64,000 bases of DNA, from NCBI RefSeq assembly GCF_000219215.1, contig NC_015727.1, positions 1,240,001 to 1,304,000 on the forward strand, written 5' to 3'. This DNA is from Cupriavidus necator N-1 (GTDB lineage: Bacteria > Pseudomonadota > Gammaproteobacteria > Burkholderiales > Burkholderiaceae). Positions 44,737 through 53,963 of the stretch are shown piece after piece. Under the pieces are notes generated by a model that had not been told where the DNA came from, ran no database searches, and saw only the letters and a list, made by a program, of their open reading frames with translations. The number at the start of each line of letters is the position of its first letter. The stretch's first letter is position 1. The position numbers and the translations under genes were made by a program.

Positions 44737-45792
44737 TTACTCCTCCAGCTTTCTCTGGCGTTCAGCGCTGATAAGCATCTCGAGCTTGCGGCGCACCTTG
44801 ACAGCTGCGACGTCGTTAGACATTAGAACCGGATTAAGATCGAAGAAGTTTGCGTCCCCCATTTCTCGCTGTACCGCGGAAATGATGGGTCCGTCCTCGT
44901 TCTCGAACGCCCCGTGCATGGCCTGAATCTTCATCTTGTTGTAGTCGCCGTCCTCCACGATATGATTACGCCGAGTCGCGAAGAAGTAATGCGTGCTGCC
45001 TTGAGTCTCGGGCGTCGTGGTGTGCAAATCGTACTGGCCGATGTAATCGTCAAACGACATTTCGCCCTGAACGGCTCCGACCGAAAGCTGAATGTTGGCG
45101 GGCGGTGCCCACGTAATGTCGAAATAGTGGCGCGCTTCCTCTTCTGGCTGAGGCAAGAAGTTTGCAAAGATCATCATCGCAGGACTCTGCGTCCATTCCC
45201 ACCGGGCGTTCACGGTGCGCTGAACATCTGCCACTTTCGGAATGACCGGGGACAGCTTGCCACGAGTTGTGATGATTTCGCCGTGGACGTGGTCGATGTG
45301 GCTGAGGTCCATCACGTTATCGATGATCAGTTCATAGTTGACCGGCATGTGCATGTACGTGTAGCCGACAGCGTTCGCGTGACCAATGTCGAGTTCGCTG
45401 TAATCCGGGAGCAGCTTGAGATCGGGCGCCTCATCTCCCATCCAGATCCAGACGAAGCCGTACTTTTCGGCGAGCGGAAATGTTTTCACACTTGCCGCTT
45501 TAGGAATATGGCCGGTCCCGTGTGGATTGTGTGTGCACGTCCCCAAGCAATCGAAGCGAAGCGCGTGGTACGGGCATGAAACCTCGTCACCGTGCCGCTT
45601 GCCGAGATGCAGCGGCGCGAATCGATGGGGGCACCGGTCATGCATCGCGACAGGAGTGCCGTCGTCCTGTTTTCGATAAATCATCACGGACACGTCGAGG
45701 ATCTTTCGATGAAAGAGCTCCTCAGGTCCCACTTCCGTCGAGAGCGCCGCGACGTACCAGGCATTCATCAGATAAGGCGATTGGGTTTTCAT
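44737..45792 (-). CDS. Rieske non-heme iron oxygenase (VanA-like O-demethylase)
   Basis: A 351-residue single-component oxygenase subunit. The Rieske motif C-P-H-R ... C-P-Y-H is near residues 52-72, and the mononuclear iron motif D-N-V-M-D-L-S-H-I-D-H-V-H near 160. Length and order match vanillate O-demethylase VanA and related type IC oxygenases. Together with the VanB-like reductase and frmAB, O- or N-demethylation with formaldehyde release is the best inference; ring hydroxylation is the alternative. The upstream 23-codon extension is unlikely. Confidence 0.82.
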   Translation of the reverse strand: MKTQSPYLMNAWYVAALSTEVGPEELFHRKILDVSVMIYRKQDDGTPVAMHDRCPHRFAPLHLGKRHGDEVSCPYHALRFDCLGTCTHNPHGTGHIPKAASVKTFPLAEKYGFVWIWMGDEAPDLKLLPDYSELDIGHANAVGYTYMHMPVNYELIIDNVMDLSHIDHVHGEIITTRGKLSPVIPKVADVQRTVNARWEWTQSPAMMIFANFLPQPEEEARHYFDITWAPPANIQLSVGAVQGEMSFDDYIGQYDLHTTTPETQGSTHYFFATRRNHIVEDGDYNKMKIQAMHGAFENEDGPIISAVQREMGDANFFDLNPVLMSNDVAAVKVRRKLEMLISAERQRKLEE

Positions 45793-45869
45793 CTCGCTCA
45801 CTCCATAGCTCAAGTTATAACGATTCGTTCCGGGGTTGACTGAGCACAGCTTTCCCGGCAATGAAACAA

Positions 45870-46850
45870 TCAGAAATCGATCACTAGACGGGCTGTCTTC
45901 GACCGGGAACAGCAGGGGGTAAAGCGATCATTGGCGGCGTGTTCCTGAGTGGTCAGAAAGGTGTCGCGATGGTCTGGCTCGCCTTCGAGCACGCGCATCA
46001 TGCAGGTGCCGCAGATCCCCTGTTCGCACGAGACTGGGATGTCGATGCCGTGCGCTGCAAGGGCCTGCGCTACGCTCTGGGAAGGTGGCACGACGACGGC
46101 TTGCCCGGTCCGAGCGAACTCGACCGTAAACGGACGATCGCCCGATGTATCTGCCGAAGGTGCGACGAAATACTCGCGGTGCACGTTTGCCGTCTGCCAT
46201 CCGGCAGCGAGTGCGACGCCGATGACGTGATCCATGAATCCGGTCGGTCCACATACGTAGATGTGCGTATCGTCAGTTGGACTGGCGAGCGTGTTTCTTG
46301 CTGAGAACCGTTCCTGCTGAGTGTAGTCGTCGTGGTAGATCGTGACGCTATCCGCGAATTCGGACGAAGTGATCCGCTCGAGAAACGCGGTGCGAGCCAC
46401 CGATCGCGTGCAATAGTGCAATTCGAAGGATCGGCCGCCGCAGGCCAGATGATGCGCCATGCTGAGAATTGGCGTGATACCGATTCCGCCTGCGATGAGG
46501 ATCGAGTGCCCGGCGTCCGACAGTGGAAAGAGATTGCGCGGCGGGCTGATTTGTAGGACCGAGCCTCGATGCAGGTCGACGTGGGCGCTACGTGAGCCGC
46601 CTCGGCCTAGCGGTTCGAGCAGTACCGCAATTTCGTAGCGGCCGTTGTCGTCCGGCGCATTGCAGAGCGAATACTGCCGCACCGCGCCGTTGGGTAGGGT
46701 GACGTCGATATGCGACCCTGCGGTGAATGAGGGCAGCAGTTCCCCCGAGGTCGGGCGGAGTTCGAAACGTACTATTCCGTCGGCGACCGTCTCCTTCTCC
46801 CTGACCAACACTTTTAGCGTGGTTGCTACGTGAATGTCTTGCGTGTTCAT
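45870..46850 (-). CDS. VanB-like oxygenase reductase (FMN/NAD/[2Fe-2S])
   Basis: A 326-residue phthalate-dioxygenase-reductase-type protein: flavin motif R-Q-Y-S-L-C-N, NAD motif A-G-G-I-G-I-T-P, C-terminal ferredoxin domain with C-E-Q-G-I-C-G-T-C. The C-terminal cluster distinguishes it from the TmoF and 2688 reductases, whose cluster is N-terminal. It should pass electrons to the adjacent VanA-like oxygenase. Confidence 0.88.
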   Translation of the reverse strand: MNTQDIHVATTLKVLVREKETVADGIVRFELRPTSGELLPSFTAGSHIDVTLPNGAVRQYSLCNAPDDNGRYEIAVLLEPLGRGGSRSAHVDLHRGSVLQISPPRNLFPLSDAGHSILIAGGIGITPILSMAHHLACGGRSFELHYCTRSVARTAFLERITSSEFADSVTIYHDDYTQQERFSARNTLASPTDDTHIYVCGPTGFMDHVIGVALAAGWQTANVHREYFVAPSADTSGDRPFTVEFARTGQAVVVPPSQSVAQALAAHGIDIPVSCEQGICGTCMMRVLEGEPDHRDTFLTTQEHAANDRFTPCCSRSKTARLVIDF

Positions 46851-47042
46851 GCGATGTCTCCCGTCTTACTACCTGTCCTGGCTACTTCCACATTCGCGTG
46901 ACGTTGGCACCGAATCGGCGTTGCCGCGCCCTGAATCCCAGCTATACACGACGACATGACGTCAGCTCGCGAAAGCCGATTTTCCGATCGCCTTGAGACA
47001 AGCGCTAACCAAATCCGCACAGGTCATGCACATCTCCTACCA

Positions 47043-48422
47043 CTAGAAGCGCTTTCGATAAGCAATAACCGCGTTGAGTTGGGAATGCTCCGTCCTGATC
47101 GGAACGGAGCTATTCGTTCCGCCTGGGTTCGTGAGTGTCTTCTGCAAGGCAAGCGACAGCGCGAAATCGAGAATGTCATCCTTGCCGATTGCATATGAGG
47201 CGCCTGTGCTCAAATGGGTTGTTGGCGTCGCCGGAATGACCGCAAGAAGACTGTCGCCAGGTATTGCTTCCTGGGCGTAACGCACCCCGCCTCTGAACGT
47301 CCATTTCGAATTGATACGATAGCTGGCTCCGACACCAAAAACATTGGTGTCTCTATAATTTTGAGGTAGAGAGATGTTCAAATTGGCGCCATTTCCGGAG
47401 CTTGTGAATCCAATATTGATATTTTTCATCGTGCTTGCCCAAAAAATTCGCTGATAATCGGCGGCGACCGTTAGGTTGTCCGTGATGTCGTGGCTAATGC
47501 CGAGAGAGAATTGCGCTGGCATTTGAAAATTTCGGACCACGATGGTTCCGCTCACCGGGATGTTGCCGGCCGTTGCGCTCACCGCATTCAGAGTAGCATT
47601 ACCTCTGAGATCACCAACGGCCGTTTTGGAGCTATATGCCACTCCAATTCTCGTGCTTGGCGCAAGCTGATAAGTCATCCCCAATTTTCCGGCTACGCCC
47701 CAGGCATCAGCTCCGCCACCAACTAGGCCGTCACGTGAAAACCTGATGTGGCCGCCCGAAAGCCCCGGAATTCCAAGCAGCGCGGGCACCAGGGTGCCAG
47801 AAACACGATTTGCCGCAGCCAATCCGCCGATCTGCGATGCGTCCAACAGCATTCCGACGTTCAACGCGGTCCACACCACGTCGAGCGATCCGCCCACTGT
47901 CAGTTTATCCGTCACGTTGTACGCGGCAGAGAACGGGATCCTCAACACGAGCAGCCGGGAAAAGTTGTCCAGCCCTGTATCCACACTGTTCGTGGTTGTC
48001 CGGGAGAGGAAGCTGCTCGATCCGTATTGTGTTCCCACCCCACCTTCCGCAAATACCCCGACGCCAAAAGCATAGGGATTGCGGCGATAGACGAAAGCCA
48101 GCTCCGGTGCAAAGTATGGACCATTGTTGCTTCCATGCTTCCCGGAATGCACAGATTCCCCGGTCGCGGTGTTCGTAACCTTGATGTCGGTGTTCACCAC
48201 GTCGAGTCCAATAGAGATATGCTTTCCTTCTGGCATCAATCCAAGCGTCGCGGGATTCAACATCATCGCAGCAGAGCCGATGTCATAGGCTACGCCGATG
48301 CCTCCCATGCCGCGGGAGATCGGCCCATAACCTTCCATGTTGAATACCTCCGTTGCATTGGCATGGGGGCACAGCACGGCCGCACAGATAGCGGACGCCA
48401 CACGAGCGTAACGACACTTCAC
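47043..48422 (-). CDS. tmoX: FadL/TodX-family outer-membrane hydrocarbon channel
   Basis: A 459-residue precursor with a signal peptide ending near A-N-A (residue 23). The mature N-terminus F-N-M-E-G-Y-G-P-I-S-R-G-M-G-G is the hatch signature of TodX/TbuX/XylN channels, and A-M-M-L-N-P-A-T follows. It ends in Arg-Phe. These proteins admit toluene-like hydrocarbons through the outer membrane by lateral diffusion. It follows tmoF, as tbuX follows the tbu genes in Ralstonia pickettii, rather than preceding tmoA as in Pseudomonas mendocina. Confidence 0.88.
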   Translation of the reverse strand: MKCRYARVASAICAAVLCPHANATEVFNMEGYGPISRGMGGIGVAYDIGSAAMMLNPATLGLMPEGKHISIGLDVVNTDIKVTNTATGESVHSGKHGSNNGPYFAPELAFVYRRNPYAFGVGVFAEGGVGTQYGSSSFLSRTTTNSVDTGLDNFSRLLVLRIPFSAAYNVTDKLTVGGSLDVVWTALNVGMLLDASQIGGLAAANRVSGTLVPALLGIPGLSGGHIRFSRDGLVGGGADAWGVAGKLGMTYQLAPSTRIGVAYSSKTAVGDLRGNATLNAVSATAGNIPVSGTIVVRNFQMPAQFSLGISHDITDNLTVAADYQRIFWASTMKNINIGFTSSGNGANLNISLPQNYRDTNVFGVGASYRINSKWTFRGGVRYAQEAIPGDSLLAVIPATPTTHLSTGASYAIGKDDILDFALSLALQKTLTNPGGTNSSVPIRTEHSQLNAVIAYRKRF

Positions 48423-48490
48423 AACTTGTCTCCTGATCTATTTCTTATCTGCCCTCTTCCCATCAATGAGAGCGCTCGGAAGTTATTCCT

Positions 48491-48502
48491 CGAGCATGCT
48501 CG
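48491..48502. repeat. 12-bp palindrome between tmoF and tmoX
   Basis: CGAGCATGCTCG is a perfect palindrome in the 139-bp gap between tmoF and tmoX. It may be part of a regulatory site or a small stem; nothing else is evident in the gap. Confidence 0.3.
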
Positions 48503-48561
48503 TTAATACATTGGCGGGGCTCGGAGGGAGATATCGATACTTGATGCCGATGATGAGGTCG

Positions 48562-49560
48562 TCATAAGAATCGATCAAAATGGACCTGCGCGAATGGAAC
48601 CTGATGCTTTTGCATGAGCAAGGTCTGGATGGCATCTACCATGGGCGCCGGCCCTGCGAAATAGAATTCATAACGGTTCAACGGCCTCGCAATCGCACGC
48701 TCGACCTCTTCGTGCACGAAGCCGGTCGCACCCCTCCAAGGAGACGATACCTGAGGGGTCGAAAGCACAATAGTTGTATCGAGCCGTTCGTGCGCGATTT
48801 CGTCGAGTTCTGCCGAGGCGCCAAGATCGGCCTGTGTGCGGGCTCCATAAAAGAAGCTGACTCGCCTTGAACCTGGCTGCGCGAGGGCTCCACGTGCGAC
48901 AGAAAGCATCGGTGCGAAGCCGGATCCGCCGGCGATACAGATGATGTCGCGCTCATTTTCATCACGCAGAAAGGCGTGGCCGTACGGGCCATCGAGCGTT
49001 ATCCTCTCGCCGACGCGGATGTCGAACAACGCGTTGCTGCTCGCTCCCCCGGGGACTCGGCGAATAATGAACTGCCAGAGGCCATCGCCATTGGAAAGAT
49101 TCGACATCGAATAGGCGCGCGCGCCTTGCGCCATAGGCGGGTACAACAACGCATACTGGCCCGGCCGGAATTGCGCCGCGTCCGGGACGTGGAGCGTAAA
49201 TTCGCTCATGTCCGGTGTCAGCGCGCGCCTATTTAGCAGTACTGCGGACCATCGGTTGGGATCTACGATCGGCCGGTAAGAGTCGGCACAGCGCACGCGA
49301 ATAGTGCAGTTGCTGGTTGGTCGCGACTGGCAGGCGAGCCGCTTGCCACGTCGGCGGTCGCGCTCGGCCAGCCCGGGTGCTTCCAGCCATAGCGTCTCCA
49401 TAGTGCCGGAGACGAGCTCGAAGCGGCACGCTCCGCAGCCGCCAACGCTACATTCGTGCGGGAATCCGACGCCGGCACGCAACGCGCCCCGCAGTAAGGT
49501 GTCCTCATTGGCGGCGACGCTGAATGCCTCGCCGCCTTCAATCGTTACTTGGTGTTCCAT
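48562..49560 (-). CDS. tmoF: toluene monooxygenase NADH reductase TmoF
   Basis: A 332-residue reductase. The N-terminal ferredoxin domain has C-S-V-G-G-C-G-A-C and a later Cys (L-A-C-Q-S-R); then FAD motif R-A-Y-S-M-S-N and NAD motif G-G-S-G-F-A-P. It transfers electrons from NADH to the Rieske protein TmoC. The ATG chosen starts M-E-H-Q-V-T-I and overlaps nothing; a longer frame reaches into tmoE. Confidence 0.92.
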   Translation of the reverse strand: MEHQVTIEGGEAFSVAANEDTLLRGALRAGVGFPHECSVGGCGACRFELVSGTMETLWLEAPGLAERDRRRGKRLACQSRPTSNCTIRVRCADSYRPIVDPNRWSAVLLNRRALTPDMSEFTLHVPDAAQFRPGQYALLYPPMAQGARAYSMSNLSNGDGLWQFIIRRVPGGASSNALFDIRVGERITLDGPYGHAFLRDENERDIICIAGGSGFAPMLSVARGALAQPGSRRVSFFYGARTQADLGASAELDEIAHERLDTTIVLSTPQVSSPWRGATGFVHEEVERAIARPLNRYEFYFAGPAPMVDAIQTLLMQKHQVPFAQVHFDRFL

Positions 49561-49603
49561 CGCCGTTTCCCGTGGGCACGGCCGAGTCGCCTCGGCCCCT
49601 TCA

Positions 49604-50590
49604 TTACAATCCGATCGTGAGCCTGAAGTCTCGTGTAGCGGCAATCGCGCTTGCCTGGGCTTCAGGTGCGTCAGGCAGCGCGGCGCAATACGCCGCCACA
49701 GCCTCGTCGGCTAATGGTTCCCACTTGTTTAACCACGTCGCGAAGGCGGAGCCGTTCGACTCTTGCTGCAGCGCCATTCCGACCAACTTGGCGGCCCATC
49801 GTCGGTGCCGCTGAGCGTCGGCAAGTTGTGAGTCGGTCAATAGCCCCAACAGCATGTCGCCGTTATGCCGGGCGGCTTGTCCGAGACCGCGCAGCACGGT
49901 CTCCTCCATGGCCGGTCGAACAACAAGGTTGAGCGCGAAAAAACTTTCGGCCCAGTCCCACGCGACCAGCGCCTGTTCGACAACTCTGCGCCAACCCTGC
50001 CACGCAGGATCCTGCTCCCAATAGTGACGTTCGTCGCGACCGAACCCGAGGTCGGTGAACGTGCGCGAGAGCTCACGCGTTCTATAGGCGGTATGCGTTA
50101 GCCAGCGCAGTGAATCGGCAGTCTGATAAGCGGCGCAGTTGGAAATGGTCGAAGCTGGGGCCATCTGCGCCAAATATGCCGACCCCATTTGCAGTGCGTG
50201 AAACAGGAAGCGTGCCGGCGTATAAAGGCGCACCAAGGTACCGGCCCACGTGCGCTCGAGCATCGCATCGTGGCCGCGCGCCGAGAACTGGTCCAACAAC
50301 CCAGAAACGTAGGTTTCCTGACCGTCCTGGAGCAGATTGTAGGTACGGTAAACCATTTCGTCTGGATCGCGGAACGCATTCCAGTCGGGATGGCTTAGCG
50401 CTGACGAATTTCGATAGCGCTTGAACCATTGCGCCATCCCAAAGTTCGGATCTAGCTCGAATGGTGCTTCGGGGTTGTTAGTGGTGTAGTGAAGATTTGT
50501 CGTAACGATTTCATACTCGCTGGGCTTGCGCCGCCGAGCGGCCAAGTGGCTCCAGGTCTTCAGGGGTTTCAGAAACTCGGGTTGGGACAT
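49604..50590 (-). CDS. tmoE: toluene monooxygenase hydroxylase beta subunit TmoE
   Basis: A 328-residue all-helical subunit without metal ligands, starting M-S-Q-P-E-F-L-K-P-L-K-T-W-S-H-L, with E-L-S-R-T and D-E-R-H-Y-W segments typical of TmoE/TouE. It packs against TmoA and TmoB in the (alpha-beta-gamma)2 hydroxylase. Order A-B-C-D-E-F is that of the tmo/tbu/tou clusters. Confidence 0.92.
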   Translation of the reverse strand: MSQPEFLKPLKTWSHLAARRRKPSEYEIVTTNLHYTTNNPEAPFELDPNFGMAQWFKRYRNSSALSHPDWNAFRDPDEMVYRTYNLLQDGQETYVSGLLDQFSARGHDAMLERTWAGTLVRLYTPARFLFHALQMGSAYLAQMAPASTISNCAAYQTADSLRWLTHTAYRTRELSRTFTDLGFGRDERHYWEQDPAWQGWRRVVEQALVAWDWAESFFALNLVVRPAMEETVLRGLGQAARHNGDMLLGLLTDSQLADAQRHRRWAAKLVGMALQQESNGSAFATWLNKWEPLADEAVAAYCAALPDAPEAQASAIAATRDFRLTIGL

Positions 50591-50602
50591 CTTCGCCTCC
50601 GT

Positions 50603-50917
50603 TTAAAGCGTCTTCTCGTAATAGAATCGAACCTGGTCGTCCGAGATTTCGATCCGGCCCGCAAACGAACTGAGGTTGACTTCCAGCTCAGACATCTTGA
50701 ATGGGCGACCGAGCGCTTCCTCCAAGGTGGAGCGGCGCAGGATCAATTCGCCGTCGGTATCGATGCGGACATACGCTACTTTGTCGTCAATGCGAATATC
50801 CTTGCCTGGGTTGTCCTCCCGCGCGGCCTCGATCACGCCGGCTGTAATATCGCTTCCGCGCAGCACAGGGCCGACCCGGTTGTTGCGGTAGGCGTCTGCC
50901 GTCTTGTTGATGCTCAT
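50603..50917 (-). CDS. tmoD: toluene monooxygenase effector protein TmoD
   Basis: A 104-residue regulatory protein of the MmoB/TmoD family: [10 protein letters not shown] near residue 12, then I-E-A-A-R-E-D-N-P and R-I-D-T-D-G-E-L. It binds the hydroxylase and gates the active-site channel and oxygen activation. Confidence 0.9.
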   Translation of the reverse strand: MSINKTADAYRNNRVGPVLRGSDITAGVIEAAREDNPGKDIRIDDKVAYVRIDTDGELILRRSTLEEALGRPFKMSELEVNLSSFAGRIEISDDQVRFYYEKTL

Positions 50918-50934
50918 GGTGTAGTTCTATCCAA

Positions 50935-51270
50935 TTAGGAATGGGCAAAAAGCGGTTGGACGCCATCGACGGCAACCAGAACGTCGTCTCCGTCCAGCTT
51001 CACCGCATACTCGGCGAGACGGCAGTCTCCTGGGTTGATTCCTCGCCCGGTGCGCGCGTCGAACGTCCACTGATGAGCGCGACACATCAGTACACGACCG
51101 TCGAACTTTCCTTCCACGAGTGGGATGTCCTGGTGCGGGCAGATGCCCTGGAATGCGCGCGGTTCCTCGCCCTCTGGCCAGACCAAGACGATCACGTGAT
51201 TGTCGATCTCCACCTCGATCATCTCGCCCTCCCAGAACTCATCGAGGGTGCAAACTTTCTGGAAATTCAT
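50935..51270 (-). CDS. tmoC: toluene monooxygenase Rieske ferredoxin TmoC
   Basis: A 111-residue Rieske protein with C-P-H-Q-D and C-R-A-H-Q-W cluster-ligand pairs. It shuttles electrons from TmoF to the di-iron hydroxylase. The ATG giving M-N-F-Q-K-V fits the family; 4 extra codons upstream would overlap tmoB. Confidence 0.92.
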   Translation of the reverse strand: MNFQKVCTLDEFWEGEMIEVEIDNHVIVLVWPEGEEPRAFQGICPHQDIPLVEGKFDGRVLMCRAHQWTFDARTGRGINPGDCRLAEYAVKLDGDDVLVAVDGVQPLFAHS

Positions 51271-51278
51271 AGCCGAGC

Positions 51279-51539
51279 TCAATTTTCGCTGAAGATGAAT
51301 TCGAGCGCTTCCATCGGTTTGATGTCCGTCTCGCTCAGTTTCACGTCGCGCGGATAGAACTGGTCGCTGCCCTGGCGCCGTACCCTGACCACCTTGCCCG
51401 GCCGAGGTGCAACGCGCCGGCCGACCGAATGATGAGCGGCTGCAGCGGCCACCTCATCCATGGTGTTTTCGGTATCGACAGCGACCAGCTGAAGTAGGAA
51501 ATCGTATTGAAAATTGGAAATTACTGGAAAGACTGCCAT
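51279..51539 (-). CDS. tmoB: toluene monooxygenase hydroxylase gamma subunit TmoB
   Basis: An 86-residue ubiquitin-fold subunit typical of TmoB/TouB: F-P-V-I-S-N-F-Q-Y-D-F-L-L-Q-L-V-A-V-D start and C-terminal M-E-A-L-E-F-I. It is part of the hydroxylase complex and encoded directly after tmoA. Confidence 0.92.
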   Translation of the reverse strand: MAVFPVISNFQYDFLLQLVAVDTENTMDEVAAAAAHHSVGRRVAPRPGKVVRVRRQGSDQFYPRDVKLSETDIKPMEALEFIFSEN

Positions 51540-51563
51540 GTCATCCTCCGTTCGATTGCGGCC

Positions 51564-53069
51564 TTAGGCGGCCTTCTTCTGATATCGCATGTCGCGGTAG
51601 GTTTCGACCCACGCGTACTTGTGCGCATCGTCACCCATTTCACCCGGCCCGAGATTCATATACTTGAGTGCACCCGACAGATCAGGCGGCTGAATATGGC
51701 CGGCGAGGAACCGGTCCACCAAGGAAAGGTGGCCACGGTAGCGAACTGGGTCTTGCTGGAACACCCAACGGTCGATCTCAGAGTTGAAGTGGTACGTGCG
51801 GCCGTTGTAGTCGAGCGGATAATCCTTGACGTTCCATCCGCTTCCTGGGACCGCGCAGATTGGCAGCTGGCTCATGTTGCAGATAATGGGCAGCGTCTCC
51901 GGAACGGTCAGTTCTGGCTTGCCTGCCAGCAGGTTTTCGATGATGACGTCCCAGGCCGCACCGAACGTGTCGTTCCAGCCGGGATATTTTTCCTCTAGCC
52001 AGTCGCGGCATTCATGTGTCATACCAGCGGCTGGGTTCCACCAGACCGTCGGGCGCCAGAACCAGACGCCGAGGTGGTATGCGTGATGCTGGTAGTCAAG
52101 CTCGTTGATCATCTGATCCCAGTACCACGGGATGTCGAGACCCAGATCAATCAGCATGCGTTCAAACTGGCCGACGATCCATTCCTGCATGAACTCCTTG
52201 AACGACTGCTTCCGGTGCTCCAGCGGGGTGTAATAGTCCATCGCAGTACCGGTGAGCAGGCTAAATAGCCTCCAGGCTCGCGCAATCGCGACGTCAATGA
52301 GCCTCTGGGCCTCTTCTTTTCTGCCATTCGCAATGAGCACCTGTAGCGCGGGTCCGCCGATCTGTGCATGACGCGACTCATCAGTCTGGATACTGGAGAT
52401 CAAGCTCGAGAATGTGAAATCGCCCGCTTCGGCTGCATCCGCTGCGAGTCCGAGGAACTGCATGTTGGTGAAACCCGTCTCGAATGCGAACGTCAGCATC
52501 ACTGAGATCTCGATCGCGCTGCGCGACATCATCAGGTCGTCGAAGGCGCTGCGTGCAGCGATCGCGCCCCATTCGTTCGTGTGATAGGCTTTGTGGGCCC
52601 AATCGAACTGGCGATCCTTGGAGCAGTAATCGTGAGGAAAATGCAGTTGCAGCTGTCCGTGCCGGTTCTCATCGAGCATGCCGAACGTAGCCATGTTTCG
52701 CATGCCAGGTGCTCGGCCGAATCGGACCATGCGAGCCTCTGCACTCATCCCCGCGTACTCTGCAAGCGCAATGGCGCCGTAATGTGCTTTCAGGATCGAC
52801 AACCAGCCCGGGTCCGCGTCCTCAAACATGCGGCTGCGCTCCAGGGCAGCCTTGACAGAGTAGGCTCCTGCATCCTTCTCCCGCTGGATCCGCACATACT
52901 CGGGATAGGAGGTCTTGTATGGCTCGTCGTAGGACTCCCAGCTCGTCATTGGGATGCCTTGGGCACCAGTCATAATTTCGGGAAACAATTCGGACTCCGC
53001 AACGTAGCTTGGAGTCCAGTTCGTGGCGCGTGCAATGTCGTACCAGTCCGCGCGTTCCAATAACGCCAT
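51564..53069 (-). CDS. tmoA: toluene monooxygenase hydroxylase alpha subunit TmoA
   Basis: A 501-residue di-iron oxygenase subunit with the same numbering as toluene 4-monooxygenase. All six ligands are present: E104, E134, H137 (D-E-N-R-H), E197, E231 and H234 (D-E-S-R-H). T201 is also conserved. In the substrate pocket I100 is kept, but positions 103 and 107 are Ala and Gly instead of the Gly and Ala of T4MO, so ring-position preference may differ. A further 34 codons upstream are promoter sequence (repeat copy A) and not part of the protein. Confidence 0.95.
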   Translation of the reverse strand: MALLERADWYDIARATNWTPSYVAESELFPEIMTGAQGIPMTSWESYDEPYKTSYPEYVRIQREKDAGAYSVKAALERSRMFEDADPGWLSILKAHYGAIALAEYAGMSAEARMVRFGRAPGMRNMATFGMLDENRHGQLQLHFPHDYCSKDRQFDWAHKAYHTNEWGAIAARSAFDDLMMSRSAIEISVMLTFAFETGFTNMQFLGLAADAAEAGDFTFSSLISSIQTDESRHAQIGGPALQVLIANGRKEEAQRLIDVAIARAWRLFSLLTGTAMDYYTPLEHRKQSFKEFMQEWIVGQFERMLIDLGLDIPWYWDQMINELDYQHHAYHLGVWFWRPTVWWNPAAGMTHECRDWLEEKYPGWNDTFGAAWDVIIENLLAGKPELTVPETLPIICNMSQLPICAVPGSGWNVKDYPLDYNGRTYHFNSEIDRWVFQQDPVRYRGHLSLVDRFLAGHIQPPDLSGALKYMNLGPGEMGDDAHKYAWVETYRDMRYQKKAA

Positions 53070-53078
53070 GGTGATGTC

Positions 53079-53208
53079 TCCTATTTGGTATCGGCTAGTT
53101 GTCTGTCCGCTCAGGTGGACCAGACAGTGTCCGTAGATTAGTGGGCAGCGTGCAGACGGGCTATTACACATTGGTTTAGACGGCGGCCGACGAAGTCGCG
53201 CCGAATGG
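53079..53208 (-). promoter_or_regulatory. tmoA promoter region (repeat copy A)
   Basis: About 130 bp directly upstream of tmoA, repeated at 54296 and 60114. On the minus strand it holds CTAAACCAAT (complement 53170-53179), close to half of the TodT box ATAAACCATC described for the todX promoter, about 100 bp before the tmoA ATG. It is the likely TmoT-activated promoter. Confidence 0.6.
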
Positions 53209-53222
53209 TTGACTATTTCCTG

Positions 53223-53540
53223 TCAGGCAGGCTGCAGCGATATCAAGCAGAGCTCCGCCGTAGCCGGCCTTACCGCGGACGTCCGCCGGCTAGACCATGA
53301 GGCACAGTCGAACTTTGCAAGCGGCTTTGAGGTGAGGATTGAAACCTTGACAGGCCTCGTCGCTGAGCGCCGACAGCGACAGTGACGATGCGCGCCACGA
53401 GACAATCGCGTTTACAGCGAGATGGTAGGCGCGCTCATCGTGTCCAGGGCGGTAGCCGGTGCCAATCCCCTGCTCGGCGAGGAGATACTCAGCGCGAGTC
53501 GTCAGATGCGAATCAGAAATTTCACGCAGAATTCGGGACA
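53223..53540 (+). pseudogene. TetR-family regulator, C-terminal remnant
   Basis: One plus-strand frame, broken by a TGA, reads Q-S-S-A-V-A-G-L, F-A-S-G-F-E-V-R-I-E-T-L and then M-V-G-A-L-I-V-S-R-A-V-A-G-A-N-P-L-L-G-E-E-I-L, which resembles the dimerisation end of TetR regulators. The N-terminal HTH is absent. Confidence 0.4.
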
Positions 53541-53963
53541 GAGCAAGCGTTGAATCGTTTCATTCATGTACTGACCGGAGTACGGCCCCCAAAAGGCGAC
53601 ATCCCTACGCCCAGGTAAAGGATCTCTTCCCCAAGGCTGCTATAGCCCTGCATCTTGAAAGCCTTTCCAGCCACCCCTGGCCGGCCATGACGGAGCGCGC
53701 ATCCGGCTTTTCATTCGCCTGATTGCAGAACTGGTCCGCACCATTCATCCACTTAAGGGGGCGTCCATCCCATTAACACCCCATGTGTCGGACTTTTCGG
53801 ACTTGAGCAATGCGGTGATGGCGGTCGCGGTGGCCGGCGCAAACTGGGACACGCATGCGCGCGTCAAAGCAAGCGTGTACGAGAACGTCATAGCGCGGTT
53901 CTCGAAGGTGCGGTTAAGCATGAAATGCGCCGCAGGCAACTGGGCCGGTCTGTGCAAAGCGCT
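53541..53963. other. intergenic debris, no supportable gene
   Basis: About 420 bp between the TetR remnant and the IS630 fragment. A 69-codon open frame starts at 53785, but it has no recognisable RBS or family and runs out of frame with the transposase fragment. I see no promoter, hairpin or gene that can be supported. Confidence 0.5.

Noticed and set aside
46904..46925. Possible sigma-54 promoter TTGGCAC...TTGCCG upstream of the VanB-like gene
   Set aside because: Distance between GG and GC is 15 bp instead of the required 10, and it points along the plus strand.
52970..53171. Longer TmoA with 34 extra N-terminal codons
   Set aside because: The extension is encoded by the repeated promoter sequence, which also opens by chance at 60.1 kb; the M-A-L-L-E-R start gives exact T4MO numbering.
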